DNA of 44,752 nt from a bacterium (GCA_024226315.1 JAAELT010000632.1:1-44752); one strand, 5' to 3'. Numbered from the stretch's first letter, positions 32,565 through 40,649 are shown. Notes: generated by a model not told the origin, from the letters alone. Program-made: numbers and translations.

Positions 32565-33923
32565 TCACACCGCCACCTTCCTCGTCACCGCCTTGAGAAC
32601 CCTGCGCGCGATCGCTACCGCCACGAGAGTCCCCTGCATCTGAGGCGGAGTCAGCCGCCTCAGAATGTGCCGCGGCGCATACTGAAAAAGCGCCGCGATC
32701 CTCTGCGCCTTGGCGTGAACCTCCGGCTGCGAGACCCCGCCCGTCTGGAGGGCCAGGAACTTCCCGCTCGCCTCCCGCAGCGGTTCGAGAAACTGCAGCT
32801 CGGCCTGCCTCAGGTCCTCGACGAGCTTGCCCTGACCGGGACACAGCAGCGGCTCGACTTCGTGGAGCTCGAGCCCAGCCATGTGGCGGCCTAGGTCGCT
32901 GAGCAGGCTCTCGCGCCGGGGAAGCGCCTGGACGAGCTGACGATTCTGCGCCTGGAGCTTCCGGTACGACCGCGCGCTGTCGAGGGCGCCGGTGAGCTGG
33001 CTCCGCTGATGGTGGATCTCAAGCGCTCTCTGAGCATGCCCGCTGGCCGCCTCGAGCGCCTGGCCGCGATCCTGCGTCTGGCCGACGAGAGGAATCTTCC
33101 ACCCACGCAGCCGGCCGAAGACCGCTGGGTCCTCGGCGAGATGCTGCAACGTGGCCGACTCCCCATCCCGCTGGTAGCTGGCGGCAAGGCGCTGGCGAGC
33201 CCGGGCGGGATGACGGAAGACATGCTCCAGCGATCGATCCGCGTGGGGGCGCGGACTCTCGAGCGCCTGAAGCGACGCCGAGATCTCATAGGTGTTGCCG
33301 CGGTGAGGCAGGGCTGCGTGGGATTCGGCGAAGTGGCGGGCTTGGGCCTCCAGCCGGTCGAGGCGAGCCAGCGCCATCGAGGTCTGACGGATCCGTTGGT
33401 GCTGAGAGGGTCTGGGGCCGGCGGCCAGTCCTTCAAGACGCCGAGAGACACGCTGAAGGCGCCTACGAGCGGCTTCGAGCCGATCCGCCGGATCGGGGAG
33501 CATGAGCTCCATCTGACGCGAGAGGTGCTCATGGGCGAGGGGCGTGACTCGCGCGATGACCTCTTGAGGCTCCATCGGCTCGAGCTCGCGGGCCGCGTCG
33601 AGGATCCGGCTCTCGAGATGCTGGGTTCGGGTGCGGAGGTGATCGGGCACCAAGAGAGGATCGTCTGGCAGCTCGGCTCGGCGCGCGATCTGATGGGCGA
33701 GATCGTCGAGCGCCAGCCTGCGCCGAGCGGCCAGGATGGCGGACTGGGGTGAGTGCGGCTCCAGCTGCTGGGCGGTCGCCTGGATGCGCGCCTCGAGCTC
33801 CTGAAGCTGCTCCAGGCTGCCGGTCTGCCATTTGTGGTGGTGGCTCTGGCGCAAGAGGTCGGAGGCAAGACGCGCCTCGAGCAGGGACCGCTCCATCGTC
33901 GAATCGGGTCTTGGTGACGCCAC
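32565..33923 (-). CDS. BID-like-domain protein, possible T4SS substrate
   Basis: A 452-residue, mostly helical protein with no catalytic motif I can see. Residues about 234-300 (VFRHPARARQRLAASYQRDG, DPAVFGRLRG, then ...DRGQALEAASGHAQRAL) align with residues 328-392 of the relaxase. The shared pattern DP..AR..l....G...l..la.DP...G.LRG is the look of BID modules, which in alphaproteobacterial relaxases and Bep effectors act as secretion signals for VirD4-type channels. GTG 33923 with AAAGGA at 7 bases is preferred to TTG 33941. It follows ssb by 14 bases. It may be a translocated protein or a mobilisation factor; this is inference from the shared module. Confidence 0.65.
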   Translation of the reverse strand: MASPRPDSTMERSLLEARLASDLLRQSHHHKWQTGSLEQLQELEARIQATAQQLEPHSPQSAILAARRRLALDDLAHQIARRAELPDDPLLVPDHLRTRTQHLESRILDAARELEPMEPQEVIARVTPLAHEHLSRQMELMLPDPADRLEAARRRLQRVSRRLEGLAAGPRPSQHQRIRQTSMALARLDRLEAQARHFAESHAALPHRGNTYEISASLQALESPRPHADRSLEHVFRHPARARQRLAASYQRDGESATLQHLAEDPAVFGRLRGWKIPLVGQTQDRGQALEAASGHAQRALEIHHQRSQLTGALDSARSYRKLQAQNRQLVQALPRRESLLSDLGRHMAGLELHEVEPLLCPGQGKLVEDLRQAELQFLEPLREASGKFLALQTGGVSQPEVHAKAQRIAALFQYAPRHILRRLTPPQMQGTLVAVAIARRVLKAVTRKVAV

Positions 33924-33937
33924 GGGTCGGTCCTTTC

Positions 33938-34429
33938 TCAAAGGTCGTCCTCCTCAAACTCTGGGCCGGGCTCTGAACGGTCGAGCTCGTGCTCTTCTGA
34001 AGTCTCCGAGGCCGATCGCTGAGGCGGCGCGCCGAAGTAACGATCCTTCCGTTCGGCGCCTCGGCCGCTGCCCTGCGAGCTGGGAGTCCTCGGCGACCTC
34101 GTGCCGGCTCCCAGCTGTTGGAAGCGCGCGCAGATGATCTCGGTGCGGTAGCGCGTCTGAGAAGAATGGCGGTCCTGCCAGGAGCGCATCTGGATCTTTC
34201 CTTCGACGTAGAGCTGGCACCCGGAGGCGAGACATTCGCCGGCCACTTCCGCGTTGCGGCCGAAACAGACGATGGTGTGCCACTCGGTGTGCTCCTGAAG
34301 GATGCCGTCGGATCTTCGCCACTGGCGGCTGGCCGCAAGCGAGAAGCTCGCGACAGGCGTTCCCGACGGCGACGAGCGAACCTGCGGGTTACGCCCAACG
34401 TGCCCGAGGAAAATCACTTTGTTGATCAT
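33938..34429 (-). CDS. ssb: Single-stranded DNA-binding protein with acidic tail
   Basis: A 163-residue SSB: OB fold at about 1-108 (MINKVIFLGHVGRNPQVRSS, TEWHTIVCFGRNAEVA, LYVEGKIQMRSWQDR), low-complexity linker, and the acidic tip ending EEDDL that recruits partner proteins. Conjugative elements often carry their own ssb to protect the incoming strand. It is between traG and the BID-like gene on the same strand. It is one of three ssb genes in the window. Confidence 0.93.
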   Translation of the reverse strand: MINKVIFLGHVGRNPQVRSSPSGTPVASFSLAASRQWRRSDGILQEHTEWHTIVCFGRNAEVAGECLASGCQLYVEGKIQMRSWQDRHSSQTRYRTEIICARFQQLGAGTRSPRTPSSQGSGRGAERKDRYFGAPPQRSASETSEEHELDRSEPGPEFEEDDL

Positions 34430-34564
34430 GGGGTGTCGCCTTTCTGAAGCGTTGAAGGAACAGATCGGGAGGTCGGCCGATCTACCAAGCGGCAGCGAGG
34501 CTTCGGGGCGATGGCGGCGCGCGTCCCTTGGTTGCTGACCTTGCTGCGGTGGCGTGGTGGCTCC

Positions 34565-36595
34565 TCACAGAGCATCTCCCTCAGGGCCTCTTCGCCGACC
34601 ACGAGAGGAAGAGGTCCAGGCCTGCGGCTCGAGAGCCATGACATCTGAGACGCCAGGGGGTGGGATCTTCGCCCGCCTCGAGAGCCGTTCATCGTCGAAG
34701 TAGCGGATCTTCGCGGCACGGATTGGCGCATGCCCCGCCACGAAGATCAGCGCGTCGTCCGAAGGCAGCCGCATGGCTTCATCCGGCATCAGCAGCCGCC
34801 GGCGCGTCTGGTGCTGCGCCACGTATTGCTTGTTGAGCACCAAGTCGAAACGGTCCCCACGGTAGGACCGCTGCTCGCCGTGGACCGTCATGTCGCCCGC
34901 CATGCGGCTGATGAGCTCCGCCGTCTCGGGCTTGTTGGCAGTGAAGGCGACGCGGATGTGGCAGTTGCCGGTGATCGACTCCTCCTTGCCGTAGACGCCG
35001 TAGTGCTGCGAGAGATCCTGGGTGACGAGGAAGGCACGGATGCCGTAGCCGGCGAGATAGGCCAGACTCTCCTGGAAGAACCGCAGCCGGCCGAGGGCGG
35101 GAAACTCATCCAGCATCAGGAGCAGCGGCTGCGAGTAGTGCGGCACCTGGCGGCCGTCGGCGAAGGCCAGCGTCTCCGTCAAGCGACGCAGTGCCTGGTT
35201 CAAAAGCATGCGGACCAGGGGGCGGGTGCGGCTCAAGTCCGAGGACGGGACGGTGAGATAGAGGCTCACCGGCCGCTCGTGGCGCATGAGGTCTGAGATC
35301 GTGAAGTCGCTTGTCTCGGTGTTGGTGGCGATGATCGGATCGCGGTAGAGCTCGAGAAACGACAGCGCGGTCGAGAGCACACCGCTGCGCTCGTTCGGGG
35401 CCTTGTCGAGAAGCGCCCTGGCGGCGCTCGCGACGACCGGGTGAGTCGTGGTCGGCTGAGCGGTTCCGGGATCCACCCATTGCATCTTGCCGTGTGGATC
35501 GTGCACGGTGGTGATCATCGACTCGAGCGTCTTGTGCACCGGCTGGGCCGGGTCGGTCAGGAGGTTGACGCAGCCCCGGAGCGTCTTGTCCGGCTCGGCG
35601 TAGAGGACATGGAGGATGACGCCGACCAGGAGCGCATGGGCCGTGCGGTCCCAGTGATCGCGGATCCGGTCGCCGTTCGGATCGACCAGGATGTCGGCGA
35701 CGTTCTGGGCGTCGCGCACCTCGTGGGGCCCGCGGCGAATCTCGAGCAGCGGGTTGTAGCGCGCACACGTCCCCTCGGTATCGGTGGGGTCGAAACGCAG
35801 ACACGCACTCCCCAGGCGCTCGCGCCTCCAGCCCGCCGACAGCGCCCAGTTCTCGCCCTTGATGTCGTGCACCAAGACCGAATGCGGCCAGCTCAAGAGG
35901 TTCGGCAGCACCAGGCCGACCCCCTTCCCGGTCCGGGTAGGCGCGAAGACGAAGACGTGCTCGCTGCCCTCGTGACGGAGGTAGCGGAGCTTGCCGCGTC
36001 CCTGCCAGAGGCCGAGCAGCAGCCCACGGTGAGAGCCGAGGAGTCCAGCCTCGTTCACCTCACCCTCGTCGGCCCAGTGGGCCGATCCGTGAGTATGCGG
36101 CTGCTCGCGGAAGCGCGCGGACTGGGTGGAGAGATGAACGACGAGAATCAGCCCTCCTGCGCCCGCAGCACCCGCGAAGACGATCAGGGGAGGCGAGATC
36201 AAGGCCTTGGCCTCGGGCACATGCCAGAGCCACCAGACCCAGATGAAGAAGTGAGCGGGCGTGTAGAGCGGCCCATACCCGACGGCACCCAGCATCAACA
36301 CGACGAAGACGTTCGGGATCGCGAGGGCGCGCAGCCGCTCGAACGCGAGAAACACCACCGTCGCCATGGCGACGAGAAGACCGAGCAACAGAAACACCCG
36401 ACCGTCGACCCCCGGCATCCTCACCCAGGGCTCACCGAGCGCCTCCGGGTAAGCGAGGCGGTGAGCGACGTACTGGGCCAGAATCCACGCCAGGAAAGCC
36501 AGGGCCAGCAGGTAGTACCCGAGAGCCCGCAAGAGAACGGCCCGAAACTCCATCCGGCCGAAGGACGGGAGGCGGTAGAGCTCCTTCTGCTTCAT
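34565..36595 (-). CDS. traG: TraG / VirD4 coupling protein (T4CP)
   Basis: Brings the relaxosome to the secretion channel. From ATG 36595 the product has 676 residues; it overlaps traF by ATGA. The N-terminus has about four hydrophobic helices (20-40, 67-85, 95-122, 135-155), then HGSAHWADEGEV, Walker A APTRTGKGV (218-226) with VGLVLPNLLSWP after it, VHDIKGENW, and Walker B LLLMLDEFPALGRL. All are hallmark TraG/VirD4 motifs. The frame is open upstream into traF without similarity. Confidence 0.96.
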   Translation of the reverse strand: MKQKELYRLPSFGRMEFRAVLLRALGYYLLALAFLAWILAQYVAHRLAYPEALGEPWVRMPGVDGRVFLLLGLLVAMATVVFLAFERLRALAIPNVFVVLMLGAVGYGPLYTPAHFFIWVWWLWHVPEAKALISPPLIVFAGAAGAGGLILVVHLSTQSARFREQPHTHGSAHWADEGEVNEAGLLGSHRGLLLGLWQGRGKLRYLRHEGSEHVFVFAPTRTGKGVGLVLPNLLSWPHSVLVHDIKGENWALSAGWRRERLGSACLRFDPTDTEGTCARYNPLLEIRRGPHEVRDAQNVADILVDPNGDRIRDHWDRTAHALLVGVILHVLYAEPDKTLRGCVNLLTDPAQPVHKTLESMITTVHDPHGKMQWVDPGTAQPTTTHPVVASAARALLDKAPNERSGVLSTALSFLELYRDPIIATNTETSDFTISDLMRHERPVSLYLTVPSSDLSRTRPLVRMLLNQALRRLTETLAFADGRQVPHYSQPLLLMLDEFPALGRLRFFQESLAYLAGYGIRAFLVTQDLSQHYGVYGKEESITGNCHIRVAFTANKPETAELISRMAGDMTVHGEQRSYRGDRFDLVLNKQYVAQHQTRRRLLMPDEAMRLPSDDALIFVAGHAPIRAAKIRYFDDERLSRRAKIPPPGVSDVMALEPQAWTSSSRGRRRGPEGDAL

Positions 36596-37155
36596 GGGTG
36601 CCTCCGCGGGCGCTCCGACCGGTTCTGAGCGTCGTGACCCCTCGTCCAGATGGGCTGAACGCGGCCGAGTACCGAAGCACTCTCGACCGGCCCGTAGAAG
36701 CGGCTGTCCCAGGAGCGGGGCTCCGAGGTGAAAAGCCACAGCTGGCCGGGCTCAAGCTCGTAGTCGTCCGGGGGCAAGGGATCAAGCCGCCGCCCCTTGA
36801 GGTCGCGGCGGGGCGCTGAGACCTGGAACGGCTCGCCGTTGACCAGGACGCCGCCGGCGCGTATGGAGACGACGTCGCCGCCGGTCGCACCGATGGTCTT
36901 CAAGACCGGCGAGGCGTCCCCGGGACAGGGGCCGCTCAAGAGGTACCCTCGCCGGCGCCCCTCGAGGCCATGCTCGAGCGGCAGACAGACGGCCACCAGC
37001 GCCCCGCGCTCAAGGGCACCGGGTGCAAGACGGTAGAGGCCAAGCGGCAGGCTCTTCGTCCAGTTGAGGCGCAGACCTGAGCCCACGAAGAGGCCGCCGA
37101 GGCCGGCCGCACCGACGAGCACCCACAGCGGCGCCCAACTGCGCGGCCGCCTCAA
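36592..37155 (-). CDS. traF: TraF-like conjugative peptidase (signal peptidase S26 family)
   Basis: In RP4, TraF cuts and cyclises the TrbC pilin. The product here has 187 residues: one membrane helix (about 6-26), then NWTKSLPLGLYRL with the probable catalytic serine, and PVLKTIGATGGD with the probable general-base lysine, followed by EPFQVSAPRRDLKGR and the C-terminal YGPVESASVLGRVQPIW. The likely start is TTG 37155, overlapping the relaxase stop (TTGA); no ATG precedes the membrane helix. It sits between relaxase and traG as in several RP4/Ti-like transfer regions. Confidence 0.88.
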   Translation of the reverse strand: MRRPRSWAPLWVLVGAAGLGGLFVGSGLRLNWTKSLPLGLYRLAPGALERGALVAVCLPLEHGLEGRRRGYLLSGPCPGDASPVLKTIGATGGDVVSIRAGGVLVNGEPFQVSAPRRDLKGRRLDPLPPDDYELEPGQLWLFTSEPRSWDSRFYGPVESASVLGRVQPIWTRGHDAQNRSERPRRHP

Positions 37156-38579
37156 CGTCTCCCCCCCGGCTGGCGGTCGAGGGCGACATCGAGCGCCCTG
37201 CTTCCAACGCGCAGCGTCAGTTTGAGCAGCTGGTACTGCGGCGCCGTGAGAGCCCGCGCCGCCAGCGTCCAGCCGACGTGCTTCAGCAGCTTCGCCGCGG
37301 TCCGCTTGAGCTGTCTTGCAGAGGTCCGTCCGGCATCGCGCACGCGCCTTGCGACTTTCTGAGAGAGAGGCGCCTTCCGAAGGGCCCGAGCCGAGAGGAC
37401 GCTCCGGGCCGCCGAGGCCGCATGGGGCCCGGCCTCGATCGCCGCCCACCGCTCGGTGGAAGCAAACGGCCCGCCGCGCCCGCGAAGCTTGCCGAGCTTC
37501 TCAGGATCCCGCGCCAGTTGCCCCAGCGCTCGTCGCTCCCCGTGCCGGCGAACCGCCTTCTCGAACGCCTGCCGCGCCTTTCGGGGATCGCGGTAGACCT
37601 CCTCGAGACGCTGGTCGAAGGCCGCCGAGGCAGCCCGGATGCGCCCCTCGAGACGTTCCTGACTCCGCTGGCTGGACTGCTGATGAAAGCGTTCCGCTCG
37701 ACGAGAGCGTTTCGCCTCGGTCCGCCGGGCGAGGTCGTCGACGACCGTGCGAAGCGCCTGGATCTGGCGCCAGCGCTCCGATTTTCCCGCGGGAAAATTC
37801 CTGCGGCTGGGTTCGTACGTCGCAAGGCGGCGCTCGAGGGAGGCCAGCGACGCCTTGCGGTCGACGAAGGACGCCTTGACGCGCTCGCCGCCGTCGGTGA
37901 CGACGAGCCCGCGTCCCCGCTTCTCAAGGCGAAGCCCGACCTCGCCGAGACGGTCATGAAGCTCGCCCCAGGTTCGGGCTTCGAGCATGTCGCGCCGCGC
38001 CACGGCGCGGACGTGCTCGCCGAAGGGCTGCTTTCTGGTGCGCTCGGCCAAGCGGCGACTGCCGCTCGAGGCCCGTGCCTCCCGGTGGCGATCGCCTCCG
38101 TCGAGCGAGAAATGACGCCCGCGCACCTGGCGCAGCCCGAGCTCACGCTCCTGCAGCCGCAGGCTCTTCTCGATCCGTGCGTAGTCATGGCCGGCGCGCC
38201 ACGCCTTGCGACTGGTGGGGTCCACCCGGTTGACCATGACGTGGACGTGCTGGTGCTCGGTGTCCTCGTGGGCGACGAGCACCGCCTGGTGGTGCTCGAG
38301 GCCGAGGTCGCGCAGCGTGCGTTCGGCGACCCCGCGAAGCACCTCGGGCTCCAGGCGCTCTTGCGGATCGAGACTGATCGAGAGGTGGTAGACGGGCTTT
38401 TCGACCCGCGGGTTCTCCGCCGCCGTCGAGTGCATGACGGAGGGGGCAAACTCCGGGTCGACGACGAGGTTGCGGGTTGCGACCCACGCGACCCGGTCCT
38501 GCTGCTGGCCGTCTTGGCCCTGCAGCAGGTAGGTCAGAAGCCCCTTGAAGCCCCTACCGCGGGTGACCTTGCCGATCAT
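37152..38579 (-). CDS. MOBP-type relaxase (VirD2/TraI family)
   Basis: Nicks oriT and pilots the transferred strand. From ATG 38579 the product has 475 residues. The catalytic half has the probable nucleophile Y17 (GLLTYLLQGQ), NPRVEKPVYHLSISL and the metal-binding motif HEDTEHQHVHVMVN (104-117). The C-terminal half has a BID-like module (about 328-392, VYRDPRKARQAFEKAVRRHG, DPEKLGKLRG) and a basic helical tail. Residues 262-266, FPAGK, are encoded by one copy of the palindrome ATTTTCCCGCGGGAAAAT. ATGA overlap with mobC. A dead partial copy is at 15239-15679. Confidence 0.94.
   Translation of the reverse strand: MIGKVTRGRGFKGLLTYLLQGQDGQQQDRVAWVATRNLVVDPEFAPSVMHSTAAENPRVEKPVYHLSISLDPQERLEPEVLRGVAERTLRDLGLEHHQAVLVAHEDTEHQHVHVMVNRVDPTSRKAWRAGHDYARIEKSLRLQERELGLRQVRGRHFSLDGGDRHREARASSGSRRLAERTRKQPFGEHVRAVARRDMLEARTWGELHDRLGEVGLRLEKRGRGLVVTDGGERVKASFVDRKASLASLERRLATYEPSRRNFPAGKSERWRQIQALRTVVDDLARRTEAKRSRRAERFHQQSSQRSQERLEGRIRAASAAFDQRLEEVYRDPRKARQAFEKAVRRHGERRALGQLARDPEKLGKLRGRGGPFASTERWAAIEAGPHAASAARSVLSARALRKAPLSQKVARRVRDAGRTSARQLKRTAAKLLKHVGWTLAARALTAPQYQLLKLTLRVGSRALDVALDRQPGGRR
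37781..37798. repeat. Palindrome ATTTTCCCGCGGGAAAAT inside the relaxase gene
   Basis: Perfect 18-bp palindrome, one of four in 1.5 kb. Here it lies within the relaxase coding sequence and supplies residues FPAGK (262-266). The frame is kept. Confidence 0.85.
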
Positions 38580-38890
38580 GCGAGCTTCTCCAAAGCGGCC
38601 ACGAGGTCGGCGAGGACCGACTCGAGGCGGCGCGAGAGCTCGACGCGCCGGGTCGCGTTCGCGGCGCGGGCGAGCTGATTCAGGTTGTTGCCGATGCGCG
38701 CGAGCTGGTAGACGGCCTGCTGCTCGATCTGCCGGGGACGTGCCCGCGGCACGCTTCCGAGCGCCACCTCGCGGGCGTATCTCGAGACCGGCCGGCCGCA
38801 CAGCTTGGCCCTCTCGCGAAGGGTGAGCCACTCGGCCGGGGAGAACCGCACGGAGAGAACCTTGGTGCGCTTGGCCTTCGCTTCAGCCAA
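38576..38890 (-). CDS. mobC: MobC-family relaxosome accessory protein
   Basis: Probable oriT-binding partner of the relaxase. About 104 residues from TTG 38890 (GAGG at 7 bases): KVLSVRFSPAEWLTLRERAK (ribbon-helix-helix-like), GRPVSRYAREVALGS and the MobC signature QLARIGNNLNQLARAANATR. The start is uncertain: the frame is open far upstream through the repeat-rich non-coding region, where it merely translates palindromes as FPAGK/FPREN. Its stop overlaps the relaxase ATG (ATGA), marking the first gene of the mob operon. Confidence 0.85.
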   Translation of the reverse strand: MAEAKAKRTKVLSVRFSPAEWLTLRERAKLCGRPVSRYAREVALGSVPRARPRQIEQQAVYQLARIGNNLNQLARAANATRRVELSRRLESVLADLVAALEKLA

Positions 38891-38973
38891 GGGGGAGCCT
38901 CGCGGGAGAAGTGCCGCGCAGCACGGCAAGCGCCTCCCCTTTTGAGCGCCCGCAGGGTCGCGAAAAAGCAGGC

Positions 38974-38991
38974 ATTTTCCTGCGGGAAAAT
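38974..38991. repeat. Palindrome copy ATTTTCCTGCGGGAAAAT (one mismatch)
   Basis: Second copy of the 18-bp element with C to T in the centre-left arm; flanking gc...gc extends pairing to 22 bp. Confidence 0.8.
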
Positions 38992-38998
38992 GCGAGCG

Positions 38999-39033
38999 CC
39001 AAGTCATACGCGACGCAGTCGCGTATGACTTGG
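38999..39033. repeat. Hairpin: 16-bp arms, 3-base loop
   Basis: CCAAGTCATACGCGAC (38999-39014) and its exact complement (39018-39033) flank GCA. A perfect 35-base hairpin of this kind beside mobC is typical of the relaxosome binding region or of a strong cruciform. Confidence 0.8.
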
Positions 39034-39053
39034 CATTGCTCGCTCCGCAGTTG

Positions 39054-39095
39054 AGTGGACACACCGGTGGCCTTTGGGCAACCGGTGTGTCCACT
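39054..39095. repeat. Inverted repeat: 15-bp arms, 12-base spacer
   Basis: AGTGGACACACCGGT (39054-39068) and ACCGGTGTGTCCACT (39081-39095) are exact complements. Likely a protein-binding or nic-proximal repeat of oriT. Confidence 0.8.
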
Positions 39096-39148
39096 TCCGA
39101 CCGGTGGGAGGCGACGCTGAAAGCGGCGCCTACCCCGAGGCTGCTGAG

Positions 39149-39166
39149 ATTTTCCCGCGGGAAAAT
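39149..39166. repeat. Palindrome ATTTTCCCGCGGGAAAAT, third copy
   Basis: Perfect 18-bp palindrome; with flanking G and C it is 20 bp (39148-39167). Confidence 0.85.
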
Positions 39167-39250
39167 CGAGGCGCCCGACACTCCCGCAGCCGGACCTCGA
39201 GAGGACCGTGCGACCGAGGAGGAAGCTCCGCCTGTCTGCCAGGAGGGTAG

Positions 39251-39268
39251 ATTTTCCCGCGGGAAAAT
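39251..39268. repeat. Palindrome ATTTTCCCGCGGGAAAAT, fourth copy
   Basis: Perfect 18-bp palindrome; with flanking G and C it is 20 bp (39250-39269), 102 bases after the third copy. Confidence 0.85.
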
Positions 39269-39521
39269 CCACACTCCTCGAACCGGACCACCCGAGGACG
39301 CTCTCAGTGGCTGCGGGACGCCTTGCCGTTTCAAGACGATCCTGCTGCACAGAGCCCAAGTGAGTGCGTGATCTCCCGGCCAGATGAACGGGCTTCGTGG
39401 ACGGGACTCGCCGACCGAAGAGCGGTCCGACTCCATGGGTGGCCAGGTGATCGATCTTGGAGGTCATCACGGGTGGCTCGGTGTGAGTACCATCAGCAGA
39501 CGCGCGACGTGTCGAGGCGGA

Positions 39522-39902
39522 TCACGACGGGCTCTGTGCGGCTTCTGCGGTTGCGGGAGGAGCGCTTCCAGGGGCCTTTGGGGAGAGAATCCGAAAGCGG
39601 TTGACGACCACCTCGGTGCGGTAGTGGGTCTTCTCAGGATCGTCGCGATCGGGCCAGCTGGAATGCTTGAGGCGGCCGTCGATGAGCAGCAGCTGTCCCT
39701 TGTCGAGGACTTTCGCGGCGGATTCAGCGAGCGGTCCCCAGAAGACGAGGGAGTGCCACTGAGTGTCCTCTTTGCGCTGGCCTTCGCGGTCTTTCCAGGA
39801 TCGATGGGTCGCGAGCTGGAGAGTGGCGACGGCCTGGTCGTTGGTGCGTCGCAGCTGGGGCGTGGCGCCGGCGTTACCGATGAGCATGACCTGGTTGAGC
39901 AT
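39522..39902 (-). CDS. Second single-stranded DNA-binding protein, no acidic tail
   Basis: From ATG 39902, with TAGGAG before it, a 126-residue SSB: MLNQVMLIGNAGATPQLRRT, DTQWHSLVFWGPLAESAAKV and a QLLLIDGRLKHSSWPDR strand, then a short tail ending AAQSPS. The acidic DDDL/EDDL tip used to recruit replication partners is absent, unlike the ssb at 33938. It may therefore only coat DNA, or act through a partner SSB in mixed tetramers. The inverted repeat 39916-39950 upstream looks like its operator. Confidence 0.88.
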   Translation of the reverse strand: MLNQVMLIGNAGATPQLRRTNDQAVATLQLATHRSWKDREGQRKEDTQWHSLVFWGPLAESAAKVLDKGQLLLIDGRLKHSSWPDRDDPEKTHYRTEVVVNRFRILSPKAPGSAPPATAEAAQSPS

Positions 39903-39915
39903 GGGCTCTCCTAAA

Positions 39916-39950
39916 GTCCGTTTGCAATCTAGATACGATAGCAAACGGAC
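39916..39950. promoter_or_regulatory. Inverted repeat GTCCGTTTGC-N15-GCAAACGGAC before the second ssb
   Basis: Exact 10-bp arms at 39916-39925 and 39941-39950, starting 14 bases before the ssb ATG. The AT-rich spacer could hold the -10 region, so a bound repressor would block this promoter. Confidence 0.5.
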
Positions 39951-40086
39951 CCTAGAAACGGAAGAGGCTTCTTCGACGACGTTCGTCGAGGCGGCGAGCG
40001 GACCGATTCGGGGCTTCGAAGAGGAGGGAGAGACTCGCGGCGCCGAGGAGGCGTCAACCGCCCAGGCGCCTGTTCTTCTTCTCTGA

Positions 40087-40157
40087 GCGCGCGCCACACG
40101 ATGGCCAGGGCGCGGCGAGCGAGCGTAGTGAGCGGGGGAATGTCGTGTGGCGCGCGC
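40087..40157. repeat. Inverted repeat: 15-bp arms, 41-base spacer
   Basis: GCGCGCGCCACACGA (40087-40101) is the exact complement of 40143-40157. The spacer contains the near-palindromic gcgagcgagcgtagtgagcg. Confidence 0.75.
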
Positions 40158-40291
40158 TTCCGGATTTCTGAGGCTTCCGGAACCCGCTGCGGCCGAGTTC
40201 CCCCCAAGCCCTCAAGCGACGGCCTTCGGCCGACGGTCTTTCGTGGGGAGACGTCGACCTCCTTCACGTCCAGTGTGACGCGGACGCAATC

Positions 40292-40355
40292 GGCGCTGTC
40301 AAGGATCGCGCAAAGCGCGACCGCAGCAGACCGCGGCTTCGTCCTGGACAGCGCC
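40292..40355. repeat. Nested inverted repeats (13/14-bp outer arms)
   Basis: GGCGCTGTCAAGGA (40292-40305) pairs with TCCTGGACAGCGCC (40342-40355) at 13 of 14 positions. Inside lies the perfect small hairpin TCGCGC-AAA-GCGCGA (40306-40320). The whole could fold into a branched structure as DNA or RNA. Confidence 0.7.
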
Positions 40356-40649
40356 GCTGCCCCGCGTCCTGCGGGTGGTGGGGCGGCTCCGGAGGAAGGC
40401 CGACGACTCCCCGAGGGGGCCAGCCCCCTGCCACCCCCGGGGGGCTCTCCAAAGGAATGGGCAGGCGAGGCCGTCAGATGACTCGCGCGCCTGATCAGTT
40501 CGCGCTCAAACGCCTTCGTCCCCAGCGAAGCGCTTCGCGAAGTCGATCAACCCCGGCTTGCGCGCCGGTCAGACCTTCGCGGCGGGTCACCAGCGCGATC
40601 TCGAACGGCAAGGCCAGCCGACAGAAACCGGCAGCATCAAAGAGGCGAG

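Larger units (their letters stand above)
38891..39521. other. Candidate oriT / repeat-rich intergenic region
   Basis: About 630 bases upstream of mobC, between it and the second ssb. It carries three of the four ATTTTCCC palindromes, two large inverted repeats and, at 39339-39345, ATCCTGC, which matches the nic-site core of RP4-like MOBP origins. Position next to mobC-relaxase is the usual place of oriT. The nic assignment is weak because such a short string arises by chance. Confidence 0.55.
39951..40649. other. Structured non-coding region
   Basis: About 700 bases between the second ssb and the BlaI-like gene. No reading frame is convincing. It contains two long-range inverted repeats, listed separately, and GC-rich runs near 40380-40450. 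It could hold an origin, a regulatory RNA or decayed sequence. Confidence 0.45.

Noticed and set aside
38891..39436. N-terminal extension of mobC to 286 residues
   Set aside because: The extension only translates the palindromes and hairpins of the candidate oriT (FPREN, FPAGK) and has no domain; start near 38890 fits MobC length.
39631..39800. Other ATCCTG strings near the second ssb as nic sites
   Set aside because: They lie inside coding sequence away from inverted repeats; short match expected by chance.
39929..40267. Minus-strand 112-codon frame with GTG start before the second ssb
   Set aside because: No family resemblance, it contains the inverted repeat 40087-40157, and its composition looks like non-coding sequence. 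A real small gene cannot be excluded.
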